A stretch of DNA of 7,443 nucleotides, from positions 1 to 7,443 of the forward strand of contig NZ_CALJRX010000298.1 of the NCBI RefSeq assembly GCF_937976265.1, given 5' to 3'. The position numbers and the translations under genes were made by a program. Of the stretch, positions 1 to 6,963 are shown piece after piece. Each line of letters starts with the position of its first letter. Within the stretch, counting starts at the first letter, position 1. This stretch comes from an uncultured Haemophilus sp. Its GTDB lineage: Bacteria > Pseudomonadota > Gammaproteobacteria > Enterobacterales > Pasteurellaceae. The notes under the pieces are model-generated. The model did no database searches, had not been told where the DNA came from, and saw only the letters and a list, made by a program, of their open reading frames with translations.

Positions 1-72
1 TGGCAAGATGATGTAGGTGATGCGATTCAATACTACGAACAGTATTACCAAAAGTTAAAAGCAGCAAAATAA
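1..72 (+). CDS. C-terminal end of an unidentified protein (partial)
   Basis: The window opens inside a plus-strand reading frame that reads 23 codons and stops at TAA (70-72). The tail contains DVGDAIQYYEQYYQKLKAAK: an acidic, tyrosine-rich stretch followed by a lysine-rich end, probably an alpha helix. I do not recognise the family. It does not look like the end of AroA or SerS, genes one might expect next to rarA from H. influenzae or E. coli. The stop is followed at 96-126 by a good terminator, and the gene converges on rarA, which supports it being a real gene end. It could be chance, because only 23 codons are visible, but its composition and the well-placed terminator argue for a gene. 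Confidence 0.7.
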   Translation, partial: WQDDVGDAIQYYEQYYQKLKAAK

Positions 73-95
73 TGCGTTTTTAAGTGATAACAAAT

Positions 96-104
96 AAGTG
101 CGGT
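96..104 (+). repeat. DNA uptake sequence (USS), intergenic
   Basis: Exact AAGTGCGGT core followed by the AT-rich tract CAAATTTTA, as in the extended Haemophilus uptake consensus. It forms the left arm of the terminator stem. Confidence 0.92.
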
Positions 105-113
105 CAAATTTTA

Positions 114-122
114 ACCGCACTT
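114..122 (-). repeat. DNA uptake sequence (USS), intergenic
   Basis: Exact core on the minus strand, inverted relative to the copy at 96-104. It forms the right arm of the terminator stem. Its AT-rich flank is the shared loop, so the two copies share their flanking tract. Confidence 0.92.
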
Positions 123-146
123 TTTTACATTTACCATCTAGAAAAA

Positions 147-1487
147 TTATTTATAGCGTTTTTTTGATGCGTTTTTATCTTGCTCTTGTAAGCGCTCAAT
201 CTTTTCTTTAATTTGAATTTCCATACCGCGATTAGTTGGGAAATAATATTGAGTATCTTTCAGTTCTGGTGGGAAGTAATTTTCCCCTGCTGCATAGGCA
301 TTTGGTTCATCATGTGCATAACGATATTCAGCGCCATAACCTAATTCTTTCATTAAAGCCGTTGGCGCATTACGTAAATGAGGTGGCACATCGAAATCAG
401 GAAACTCTTTTGCATGCTGTTTGGCTGCATTAAATGCGTTGTAAACCGCATTACTCTTCGGCGCTACGGCCAAATAAATAATGGCTTGCGCAATGGCTCG
501 CTCTCCTTCATAAGCGCCCACTCTCGTAAAACAATCCCAAGCCGCTAGTGCAACTTGCATTGCTCTTGGGTCAGCATTACCCACATCTTCTGAGGCAATC
601 GCTAATAAACGTCGTGCAACATAAAGAGGATCGCCGCCTGCAGTGATAATTCGCGCATACCAGTAAAGCGCCGCATCTGCTGCGGAGCCTCGAATAGATT
701 TATGTAAAGCAGAAATCAAATCATAAAAGCGATCGCCTTGTTTATCAAAACGAGCTTGTCTCTCACCTAATACTTCTTTCAACAAAGTGCGGTCTAATTT
801 TTTACCGTTTTCAGTTTCAGAAGCCATGTCCACCATCAATTCAAGGCAGTTTAAAGCCAGGCGAGCATCACCATTCACATATTCGGCTAATACCTGTAGT
901 AAATTCTCTTCTAAAATTAACCGCTCTTTACCTAATCCTCGCACAGAATCAGAAATGGCTTGTTGCAGAACTTGTTCGATTTCAGCCACTGTCAATGACT
1001 TAAGTAGGTAGACTCTCGCACGAGAAAGCAATGCATTATTTAATTCAAAGGAAGGATTTTCCGTTGTGGCGCCAATAAAAATAATCGTCCCATCTTCAAT
1101 ATGCGGTAAAAACGCATCTTGTTGGCTTTTGTTAAAGCGATGCACTTCATCCACAAATAAAATCGTTTGGCGATCTGCTAGTCGATTTTGTTTCGCGCGC
1201 TCAATCGATTCTCGAATTTCTTTCACGCCGCTTGTTACCGCTGAAATTCGTTCAACTTCTGCATTGATACGATGAGCAATAATTTCCGCCAGCGTTGTTT
1301 TACCTGTACCCGGCGGTCCCCACAGAATCATAGAATGAACATGCCCTGCTTGAATTGCTTTACGAAGTGGCTTTCCTTCCCCAATTAAATGCGCCTGCCC
1401 ATAATATTGTTCCAAATTTGTTGGACGCATACGGGCAGCTAAAGGGCGAAAGTCATTTTCAGCAAAATCAAAATTAAGATTAGACAT
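147..1487 (-). CDS. rarA: Replication-associated recombination protein A, AAA+ ATPase (RarA/MgsA)
   Basis: Clamp-loader-like AAA+ ATPase of the RarA/MgsA/WRNIP1 family, which acts on stalled replication forks and interacts with single-strand binding protein. At 446 residues it is the usual length (E. coli about 447). Walker A is GPPGTGKTT (57-65, Lys63), Walker B FVDEVHRF (111-118, Asp113 and Glu114), the sensor-1 segment GATTENPSF (139-147), the arginine-finger segment SRAR (155-158) and the sensor-2 region GDARLALN (206-213). The C-terminal half, from about 240, is the RarA tetramerisation region, with typical motifs such as SEDVGNADP (299-307) and PPHLRNAPT (368-376). The ATG start is preceded by AAGGAAAG, a good ribosome binding site. 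It is the last gene of the block, 53 bases after lolA, with a hairpin between. One uptake sequence (785-793) lies inside and encodes Arg233-Thr234. It is one of the most certain calls here. Confidence 0.97.
   Translation of the reverse strand: MSNLNFDFAENDFRPLAARMRPTNLEQYYGQAHLIGEGKPLRKAIQAGHVHSMILWGPPGTGKTTLAEIIAHRINAEVERISAVTSGVKEIRESIERAKQNRLADRQTILFVDEVHRFNKSQQDAFLPHIEDGTIIFIGATTENPSFELNNALLSRARVYLLKSLTVAEIEQVLQQAISDSVRGLGKERLILEENLLQVLAEYVNGDARLALNCLELMVDMASETENGKKLDRTLLKEVLGERQARFDKQGDRFYDLISALHKSIRGSAADAALYWYARIITAGGDPLYVARRLLAIASEDVGNADPRAMQVALAAWDCFTRVGAYEGERAIAQAIIYLAVAPKSNAVYNAFNAAKQHAKEFPDFDVPPHLRNAPTALMKELGYGAEYRYAHDEPNAYAAGENYFPPELKDTQYYFPTNRGMEIQIKEKIERLQEQDKNASKKRYK
785..793 (+). 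repeat. DNA uptake sequence (USS) inside rarA
   Basis: Exact AAGTGCGGT followed by the AT tract CTAATTTTTT. In the rarA frame its complement encodes Arg233-Thr234, in the less conserved stretch between the AAA+ domain and the C-terminal region. Confidence 0.9.
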
Positions 1488-1505
1488 ATTCTTTCCTTAA
1501 TAAGC

Positions 1506-1535
1506 AAAAGGTGTGAAGATTATCATTCACACCTT
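1506..1535 (-). terminator. Hairpin between lolA and rarA, probable weak terminator
   Basis: AAGGTGTGAA (1508-1517) and TTCACACCTT (1526-1535) are perfect 10-bp inverted arms around an 8-base loop. On the minus strand the hairpin starts 5 bases after the lolA stop and is followed by TTTTGCTTATT, counting the last two bases of the stem, so the T tract is interrupted by GC. The position is typical of a terminator for lolA, and the broken T tract suggests partial read-through into rarA. It could instead protect the upstream mRNA from 3' exonucleases. Confidence 0.65.
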
Positions 1536-1540
1536 ATGGA

Positions 1541-2167
1541 TTATTTTTTACCTTTACGTTGGTCATCCAATTCCACGCCTTTCGGTACGCTAAATTGGAA
1601 TAAGCTATCCGCTAGTGTTTGATTCGTAATGTTACGCAACACATAAAGATTGGTTTGACCATCTTTTTCTGTGGTGCTGAAATTTTTTAACACACCATTT
1701 GTATCTACGCGAATATCAAATTGTTTAATATTACTATTTTTCGCCTTCGGCTTTAACACAAAGGTATCTGCATTCTGCGTCACTGAATACTGATTCCAGT
1801 GGCTTTTATCGTTACTGGTTAAAAGCACGAAAGGGGTATTATTTACCGCATCCTTCACCCATTGAGCTGTCACTTGTTGTACGAATGGATCGTAATACCA
1901 AAGGGTTTTACCATCTGCAATAATTTGTGTTTCTTGCGGTGATTTGGTATCCATACGGAAAAGATTTGGTCGTTTAATTTGAAGTTTTCCACTTCCTTGT
2001 TGGACGTTTTTACCACCAGCAGACGTCACGGTTTGCGAGAAATCAGCACTTAATACCGTCACTTGATTTAAGCGATTTTGCAGCTCATCTGCAGCATCGG
2101 CAAAAGCAAAGTTACTAGCACTTAGTAGCGCAGTAAGTGCGGTCATTTTTAATAATGTTTTTTTCAT
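1541..2167 (-). CDS. lolA: Periplasmic outer-membrane lipoprotein chaperone LolA
   Basis: LolA takes lipoproteins released from the inner membrane by the LolCDE ABC transporter and carries them through the periplasm to the receptor LolB. The 208-residue precursor starts with a signal peptide: basic MKK, a hydrophobic core (about 5-18) and a cleavage site after FAFA (Ala23), giving a mature start DAADEL much like E. coli DAASDL. Mature length is 185, close to E. coli's 182. Arg66 of the precursor, in KRPNLF, is Arg43 of the mature protein, the residue known in E. coli to matter for one-way transfer to LolB. Other family motifs are LWYYDPFVQQVT (89-100) and NTPFVLLT (110-117). A ribosome binding site AAGGAAAG lies just upstream, 36 bases after ftsK. 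The signal peptide carries an uptake sequence (2135-2143). Confidence 0.97.
   Translation of the reverse strand: MKKTLLKMTALTALLSASNFAFADAADELQNRLNQVTVLSADFSQTVTSAGGKNVQQGSGKLQIKRPNLFRMDTKSPQETQIIADGKTLWYYDPFVQQVTAQWVKDAVNNTPFVLLTSNDKSHWNQYSVTQNADTFVLKPKAKNSNIKQFDIRVDTNGVLKNFSTTEKDGQTNLYVLRNITNQTLADSLFQFSVPKGVELDDQRKGKK
2135..2143 (+). repeat. DNA uptake sequence (USS) inside the lolA signal peptide
   Basis: Exact AAGTGCGGT followed by CATTTTTAAT. In the lolA frame it encodes Thr9-Ala10-Leu11 of the signal-peptide core. The next three codons (ACT GCG CTA) again spell Thr-Ala-Leu but without the uptake core. Confidence 0.9.
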
Positions 2168-2203
2168 TCTACTTTCCTTTTTGTAAAGTGAAACTTAAGA
2201 GAA

Positions 2204-4993
2204 TTAATATTCGGAACGTCGAGCTAAAATTTCTCGTTTTCCATTTTTCATTGGACCTAAAATACCTTGTTCTTCAAGCTGATCCATAATTCGAGCCGCT
2301 CGGTTAAACCCAACACTAAATTTACGCTGAACATAAGAAGTTGATGTATTGCCTGTGCTTAAGACAAACTCAACAACGTCATCAAATAATGCGTCAAGAT
2401 CGCCACTACTTGTCGTTGATTTCTCACCTGAGTCTTCATCATCCGCGCCATCTAAAATACCATCAATATAATTTGGTTTACCACGTGCACGCCAATCATC
2501 TGCTACACGAGCCACCTCATCATCACTCATAAAGGCACCGTGTACTCGAACAAGATCCGAAGAGCCTTGTCCTGAATATAACATATCACCACGGCCTAAC
2601 AAGGCTTCTGCACCGCCTTGATCCAGAATCGTTCTAGAGTCAATTTTACTTGCCACTGTAAAGGCGATACGGCTTGGAATGTTAGCTTTGATTAACCCGG
2701 TAATCACATCTACTGAAGGGCGTTGTGTGGCTAAAATCAAGTGAATACCAATCGCACGGGCTTTTTGTGCTAAACGCGCAATTAACTCCTCAATTTGTTT
2801 GCCCGCAACCATCATTAAGTCAGCAAACTCATCAACGATCACGACAATATAACTCAATTTTTCTAATGGAGGCGGCATCTTATCCATTGTATCGCCAGGC
2901 TTCCAAATTGGGTTTGGAATTGGCATATTGAGTTTTTCATATTCTTCAATTTTTTCGTTATACCCTTCAATATTACGTACGCGTAAGGCTGATAACAATT
3001 GATAGCGACGTTCCATTTCTTCTACGCACCAACGAAGTGCATTTGCCGCTTTCTTCATATCCGTCACCACTGGAGTAAGCAAGTGCGGGATATCGTTATA
3101 AATAGAAAGCTCAACCACTTTTGGGTCAATCATAATAAATTTCACTTGATCCGGTGTTACGCGGAAAAGCAAACTTAAAATCATGGTATTTACCCCAACA
3201 GACTTACCAGAGCCTGTTGAACCTGCCACAAGCAAGTGAGGCATTTTAGCCAAATCAACCACAACAGGTTTTCCGCTAATATCTTTACCTAAAGCCATTG
3301 AAAGCAATGATGTTGATGAACGGAATTCGTTGCTATCGAGCACATCACGCAATGGCACTATTTGACGGTGCGCATTCGGTGTTTCAATACCAATATAAGG
3401 TTTGCCTGGAATCACTTCTGCCACACGGATCGCGCGGAACATTAACGCTCGAGCTAAATCGGTATCAATACTGGTTACTTTTGATGCTTTTACACCCGGT
3501 TGTAATTCAAGCTCATAACGAGTCACCACTGGGCCAACTAACACATCTTGTACCGTTGCTTTGACATTAAAATTCTTTAATTGTTGTTCTATGCGTGCGG
3601 ATGTGTCTAAAATTTCTTCACGCGTAATATCTTGAGCCTGCGTTGGACGATGCTCAAGTAAATCTAAACTTGGTAATGGTGTCGTTGGTTTTTCACGTTT
3701 ATTCGTTGGTTGTTGGAATGCTGGGTGAATAAGCGTATCAGAATACGGCTTATAGGTTGTTTCAGTTGCATTCTCAATATGAATTTCACGCGCTTTAACT
3801 GGTGAAGCTGTCGGCTCATTCAAGATCACTTTTAATGCATCTTCAGCATTCGAGGCTTTTGCTCGCACTTCCATTTCTTGCATACGAGCTTGCTCTTGTG
3901 CCGCAAACTGACGCGCTAATTCATCTTCTAAACCATCATTGTCTGATTCTAAAGGTTCATCATAAGTTGGATAAAGTGCGGTCGTATTTTCGGGTGTTTT
4001 TAGTGACACTTTTGGTATGACATTTTCTTCAAAAATATCATCTGAATCATCTGCACTCTGAGAATTCACTTGTGAATTTTTCCATGTTGCTGAAAAATCT
4101 TCTTTTGTTGGTAATTCAACGGAAGAAGAGGCAGAAATAGACACATTCGGTAAATTATCAGATTCAACCGTGAAGCCTTTAAACTTATCTTCTAATCTTT
4201 CAACATCTGCTGGCTCTGAAGCACTCGGTGAGGATAGCCCACTGATATTAATGAGTTGCTCAGGCTTAACAAAGGTATTTTCAGCTCCCTCCTCTTTTTC
4301 ATCTTCTACAGATTCAGTTTCCAATTGAGAATCAGAGAAAGCCAGTTGCTGAGGTGCCTCAATCACAATTTGTTCAAGATCATCTACAGAAGTATGTTCT
4401 GCATGCTTCTCTTCTGCCGGTTGATTTTTCATGGTTAACCAGTGGTAGAATTTCACAATTAAACGAATTAATGATGCACCTGAACAGAAAATAAAGCCTA
4501 CAACAGCAAAGATAAAACCGACTAAAATGCAGCCAAACTTACCGAGTGTAGGATATAAATTCACCACTAAGCTGCCACCCAATACGCCACCAGCTAGATA
4601 GTAGTTTGTATTTGAAAGCAGCAATGTTGCCATCATGGTTAAGCCAACGATGAGAGCAATAAAGCCAAAGGAGCGTAATGCAATGCGGGTTACAGAGAGA
4701 GAATGCACCGCTTTGGTTTTCAGTAAATAAATCGGTACGATAAAAATGACAAACGGAATGAGGTGACCTACATAGCCGAGAAAAACAAAAAACGCATCGA
4801 TTAACCAAGCACCAAAAGCACCGGCTTTATTAATGGTTTCAGTTTGAAAACTTGCTGTAGACCAAGAGTTATCTAATGGCGTATAGCTTGACCATGCCAC
4901 GATTAAATATAAACCTAAAAGTGCGGTCAATCCGAGTAATAATTCTGCTAAATATTGTTTCGGTGTAAATCGTTTTGTAATTCGTTTAATCAT
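2204..4993 (-). CDS. ftsK: DNA translocase FtsK, septal chromosome segregation motor
   Basis: Membrane-anchored ATPase at the division septum that pumps DNA towards dif and activates XerCD to resolve chromosome dimers. It has 929 residues, against 1329 in E. coli; the difference is in the linker. Four hydrophobic segments (about 17-36, 67-91, 105-126, 154-181) form the N-terminal anchor. An acidic, low-complexity linker spans about 190-450. The motor follows: alpha region from about 455, then the RecA-like fold with Walker A GSTGSGKSV (591-599, Lys597), IPHLLTPVVTD (635-645), and Walker B VVIVDEFADL (717-726, Asp721-Glu722). The C-terminal gamma winged helix (about 866-929) reads DNA polarity sites in E. 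coli. The ATG lies two bases after the lrp stop. No Shine-Dalgarno is visible (upstream bases CTCGTACTAAAATAAAA), and a TAA at 5015-5017 with no other usual start codon in frame fixes this start, suggesting translation coupled to lrp. Two exact uptake sequences are inside. Confidence 0.97.
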   Translation of the reverse strand: MIKRITKRFTPKQYLAELLLGLTALLGLYLIVAWSSYTPLDNSWSTASFQTETINKAGAFGAWLIDAFFVFLGYVGHLIPFVIFIVPIYLLKTKAVHSLSVTRIALRSFGFIALIVGLTMMATLLLSNTNYYLAGGVLGGSLVVNLYPTLGKFGCILVGFIFAVVGFIFCSGASLIRLIVKFYHWLTMKNQPAEEKHAEHTSVDDLEQIVIEAPQQLAFSDSQLETESVEDEKEEGAENTFVKPEQLINISGLSSPSASEPADVERLEDKFKGFTVESDNLPNVSISASSSVELPTKEDFSATWKNSQVNSQSADDSDDIFEENVIPKVSLKTPENTTALYPTYDEPLESDNDGLEDELARQFAAQEQARMQEMEVRAKASNAEDALKVILNEPTASPVKAREIHIENATETTYKPYSDTLIHPAFQQPTNKREKPTTPLPSLDLLEHRPTQAQDITREEILDTSARIEQQLKNFNVKATVQDVLVGPVVTRYELELQPGVKASKVTSIDTDLARALMFRAIRVAEVIPGKPYIGIETPNAHRQIVPLRDVLDSNEFRSSTSLLSMALGKDISGKPVVVDLAKMPHLLVAGSTGSGKSVGVNTMILSLLFRVTPDQVKFIMIDPKVVELSIYNDIPHLLTPVVTDMKKAANALRWCVEEMERRYQLLSALRVRNIEGYNEKIEEYEKLNMPIPNPIWKPGDTMDKMPPPLEKLSYIVVIVDEFADLMMVAGKQIEELIARLAQKARAIGIHLILATQRPSVDVITGLIKANIPSRIAFTVASKIDSRTILDQGGAEALLGRGDMLYSGQGSSDLVRVHGAFMSDDEVARVADDWRARGKPNYIDGILDGADDEDSGEKSTTSSGDLDALFDDVVEFVLSTGNTSTSYVQRKFSVGFNRAARIMDQLEEQGILGPMKNGKREILARRSEY
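3081..3089 (+). repeat. Degenerate uptake sequence (8 of 9) inside ftsK
   Basis: AAGTGCGGG differs from the core at its last base. In ftsK it encodes Pro636-His637-Leu638 of the conserved IPHLLTPVV segment. The mismatch falls in the proline codon (CCC in the gene); the exact core would need ACC, threonine, so protein conservation may block a perfect core. It may also be chance. Confidence 0.35.
3974..3982 (+). repeat. DNA uptake sequence (USS) inside the ftsK linker
   Basis: Exact AAGTGCGGT followed by CGTATTTT. It encodes Thr338-Ala339-Leu340 in the variable acidic linker, where protein constraint should be weak. Confidence 0.9.
4919..4927 (+). repeat. DNA uptake sequence (USS) in ftsK transmembrane segment 1
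   Basis: Exact AAGTGCGGT encoding Thr23-Ala24-Leu25 within the first membrane helix. The bases after the core (CAATCCGAG) lack the usual AT-rich tract, so it may be a weaker uptake site than most others here. Confidence 0.87.
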
Positions 4994-4995
4994 TT

Positions 4996-5475
4996 TTATT
5001 TTAGTACGAGATAATTAGTTTGTTTCACTTCTTCCATGACAACATAAGTTCGGGTGTCATTCACACCTGGTAAGCGCAATAATGTGGTACCTAATAATTT
5101 TCGATATGCCGCCATATCTGCTACACGTGTTTTGAGTAAATAATCGAAATCACCTGATACCAAATGACATTCAAGAATTTCATCAAGCGCTTGAATCGCC
5201 GCATTAAACTCTTCGAAAACATCCGGTTTACCACGCACGAGCGTAATTTCAACGATCACCAATAAAGGCGCATCCAGTAATTCAGGATTTAATAATGCAC
5301 GATAGCCCATAATCACACCTTGTTTTTCTAGACGTTTAACCCTTTCTAAACAAGGCGTTGGTGACAACCCCACTTTCTTTGATAAATCGATATTAGAGAT
5401 TTTACCGTTGCGTTGTAATTCATTTAAGATTTTGATGTCAATGCTATCCAACGCTTTATTTAATTTCTTTTCCAT
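4996..5475 (-). CDS. lrp: Leucine-responsive regulatory protein Lrp
   Basis: Lrp/AsnC-family transcription regulator that controls amino-acid metabolism and transport genes in response to leucine. At 159 residues it is slightly shorter than E. coli Lrp (164), mainly at the N-terminus, and is nearly identical to it over long stretches. The winged helix-turn-helix covers about 11-55, including LSKKVGLSPTPCLERVKRLE (31-50). The RAM ligand-binding and oligomerisation domain follows (about 60-155), with ECHLVSGDFDYLLKTRV (102-118) and LPGVNDTRTYVVMEEVK (135-151) nearly as in E. coli. The close match favours true Lrp over AsnC or another paralogue. The ATG has a strong ribosome binding site, AAGGAAAGG. 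The 82-base gap upstream may hold a promoter. The stop is two bases from the ftsK ATG. It is the only complete gene here without an exact uptake sequence. Confidence 0.96.
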   Translation of the reverse strand: MEKKLNKALDSIDIKILNELQRNGKISNIDLSKKVGLSPTPCLERVKRLEKQGVIMGYRALLNPELLDAPLLVIVEITLVRGKPDVFEEFNAAIQALDEILECHLVSGDFDYLLKTRVADMAAYRKLLGTTLLRLPGVNDTRTYVVMEEVKQTNYLVLK

Positions 5476-5499
5476 AACCTTTCCTTATGTACGGCGCAT

Positions 5500-5539
5500 A
5501 TTCTATCTAATTTATCAAAAACTTTCAGTAATCAGACAA
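5500..5539 (-). promoter_or_regulatory. Candidate promoter region for lrp-ftsK
   Basis: Within the 82-base radA-lrp gap, the minus strand reads TTGTCT (5534-5539), then a 17-base spacer and GATAAA (5511-5516), each 4 of 6 against sigma-70 boxes. An alternative -10, TAGAAT (5500-5505), is 5 of 6 but lacks a good -35. Just upstream, TTGTC occurs twice, 11 bases apart (minus-strand positions 5550 and 5539), about one helical turn. There is no clear radA terminator in the gap. The call rests on position and weak box matches only. Confidence 0.3.
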
Positions 5540-5557
5540 CAATAGGACAACGTTTTT

Positions 5558-6937
5558 TTAGAAATTATCCAAAATGGCAAGTGCATCAGCGAGTTTTTTC
5601 ACCGTAAAAACGTCCATATTTTCAACCGCACTTTTCGGCTTATTGGCAAAAGGCACAATCGCGCGTTTAAAACCATGTTTTGCCGCTTCACTAATGCGTT
5701 CTTGACCGCTGGTTACCGGTCGAATTTCACCTGCTAACCCAACTTCCCCAAAAACAACTAAATCTTGTGGTAATGGACGATTACGGAAACTGGAAATTAA
5801 TGCAAGTAATAATGCAAGATCTGCGCCTGTTTCCCCGACTTTTACCCCACCAACGACATTCACAAAAACATCTTGATCCGACATTTGTAGTCCACCATGG
5901 CGATGTAATACCGCAAGCAATAAGGCTAAACGATTTTGTTCTAGTCCTACTGCCACACGACGCGGATTAGCAAGCATGGAATGATCTACCAGTGCTTGAA
6001 TTTCTACTAAAAGCGGACGAGTGCCTTCCCAAAGAACCATGACCGAGCTACCCGGTGTTTGTTCATCGCCTCGACTTAAGAAAATTGCCGATGGATTTTT
6101 CACCTCGCGCAATCCTTGCTCTGTCATACCGAATACGCCCAACTCATTCACTGCGCCAAAACGGTTTTTATGACTACGCAACGTACGGAAACGGGAATCC
6201 GCTTCACCCTCTAGTAATAAGGAACAGTCAATGGCATGTTCCAATACTTTCGGACCCGCAAGGGTGCCATCTTTTGTGACATGACCAACCATAATGATGG
6301 CAACTTGTCGGGTTTTCGCATAACGAGTCAGGAAAGAGGCACATTCACGCACCTGTGCCACACTTCCTGGAGAGGATTGAATATCCGAAAGGTGCATAAC
6401 CTGAATCGAGTCTACTACGATAATTTGAGGTTTCAGCTGATCCGCTAAATTACAAATTTGCTCAACCGATGTTTCAGATAACATATTTAATTTATCTGTC
6501 GGCAAATTTAAGCGATTGGCTCGCATGGCCACTTGTTGGAGCGACTCTTCCCCTGTTACATAAAGTGCGGTCATATTTTTCGCTAATCCGCACATCACTT
6601 GAAGTAACAAGGTACTTTTACCCGCGCCTGGATGCCCACCAATTAAAATGGCACTCCCTGGCACGATCCCGCCACCTAACACGCGATCTAATTCCTTAAA
6701 TCCACTGGTGAAACGCGGTGTTTCTTGTAAGCTAATTTCAGAAAGCGTTTGGATTTTTGCGCGAGTCTCTCCTGCATAACCACTAAAACGATCATTTTTT
6801 GTGGAATTTGAGGCTGAAATTAACCGCACTTCACTAATCGTATTCCAGGCTTTACAGGCAGAACATTGCCCTTGCCAGCGCGAAAATTCAGCACCACAAT
6901 CATTACATACATAAGCGGTTTTAGGAGCTTTTGCCAT
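5558..6937 (-). CDS. radA: DNA repair protein RadA (Sms), RecA-like branch-migration ATPase
   Basis: RadA/Sms processes recombination intermediates: it drives branch migration of RecA-made joints in a RecA-related hexamer. At 459 residues it matches E. coli (460). A four-cysteine zinc finger is at Cys11, Cys14, Cys25 and Cys28. Walker A is GHPGAGKST (101-109, Lys107), Walker B IIVVDSIQ (172-179, Asp176), and the RadA-specific motif KNRFG is at 257-261. The C-terminal Lon-like domain (about 290-459) includes GVKVGETGADLALLLAL (364-380); RadA proteins are not active proteases here. The ATG has AAAGGAT upstream. Only 26 bases separate it from the upstream gene's stop, so they are probably co-transcribed. 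In E. coli, radA lies elsewhere, beside serB, so its place before lrp is a lineage trait. Three uptake sequences lie inside. Confidence 0.97.
   Translation of the reverse strand: MAKAPKTAYVCNDCGAEFSRWQGQCSACKAWNTISEVRLISASNSTKNDRFSGYAGETRAKIQTLSEISLQETPRFTSGFKELDRVLGGGIVPGSAILIGGHPGAGKSTLLLQVMCGLAKNMTALYVTGEESLQQVAMRANRLNLPTDKLNMLSETSVEQICNLADQLKPQIIVVDSIQVMHLSDIQSSPGSVAQVRECASFLTRYAKTRQVAIIMVGHVTKDGTLAGPKVLEHAIDCSLLLEGEADSRFRTLRSHKNRFGAVNELGVFGMTEQGLREVKNPSAIFLSRGDEQTPGSSVMVLWEGTRPLLVEIQALVDHSMLANPRRVAVGLEQNRLALLLAVLHRHGGLQMSDQDVFVNVVGGVKVGETGADLALLLALISSFRNRPLPQDLVVFGEVGLAGEIRPVTSGQERISEAAKHGFKRAIVPFANKPKSAVENMDVFTVKKLADALAILDNF
5625..5633 (-). repeat. DNA uptake sequence (USS) near the radA 3' end
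   Basis: Exact core in the sense direction of radA, followed by TGAAAATAT. It encodes Ser436-Ala437-Val438, in the C-terminal part of the Lon-like domain. Confidence 0.9.
6563..6571 (+). repeat. DNA uptake sequence (USS) inside the radA ATPase domain
   Basis: Exact AAGTGCGGT followed by CATATTTTT, a good extended match. It encodes Thr123-Ala124-Leu125, just before YVTGEES, on a core strand of the RecA-like fold. Confidence 0.9.
6823..6831 (-). repeat. DNA uptake sequence (USS) after the radA zinc finger
   Basis: Exact core in the sense direction of radA, followed by TAATTTC. It encodes Val37-Arg38, in the link between the zinc finger and the ATPase domain. Confidence 0.9.
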
Positions 6938-6963
6938 TTTTATTATCCTTTCGAGAATCTCTT

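Larger units (their letters stand above)
96..126 (+). terminator. Rho-independent terminator made of an inverted pair of uptake sequences
   Basis: AAGTGCGGT (96-104) and its exact reverse complement ACCGCACTT (114-122) form a perfect 9-bp stem around a 9-base AT-rich loop, followed by a run of T from 121 to 126. It sits 23 bases after the stop of the plus-strand gene. It therefore serves mainly that gene; read from the other strand, the hairpin lies 24 bases past the rarA stop but is followed only by the weaker tract TATTTG, so termination in that direction is possible but less certain. Inverted uptake-sequence pairs acting as terminators are well known in Haemophilus. Confidence 0.88.

Noticed and set aside
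3800..4430. Low-complexity acidic FtsK stretch as a possible repeat array or insertion
   Set aside because: No repeated unit is visible, the frame is unbroken, and a variable linker is normal at this place in FtsK proteins.
4539..4808. An 89-codon open frame on the minus strand inside ftsK
   Set aside because: It overlaps the FtsK membrane domain in another frame, has no ribosome binding site I could see, and its composition (many Cys, Arg, Ser, His) is typical of an out-of-frame reading.
5521..5560. Possible terminator after radA
   Set aside because: The segments CAGTAATCAG and CTTTCAG suggest pairing at first sight, but no stem with matching arms followed by a T tract can be drawn.
236..6699. 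Many plus-strand open frames of 60-90 codons opposite rarA, ftsK and radA
   Set aside because: All lie antisense within strongly supported genes and their translations resemble no protein family I know; they are shadows of those genes.
6911..6920. ATAAGCGGTT, resembling the other Pasteurellaceae uptake type (ACAAGCGGTC)
   Set aside because: It is a partial match, inside the conserved start of radA, in a genome that clearly uses the AAGTGCGGT type; chance is the simplest explanation.
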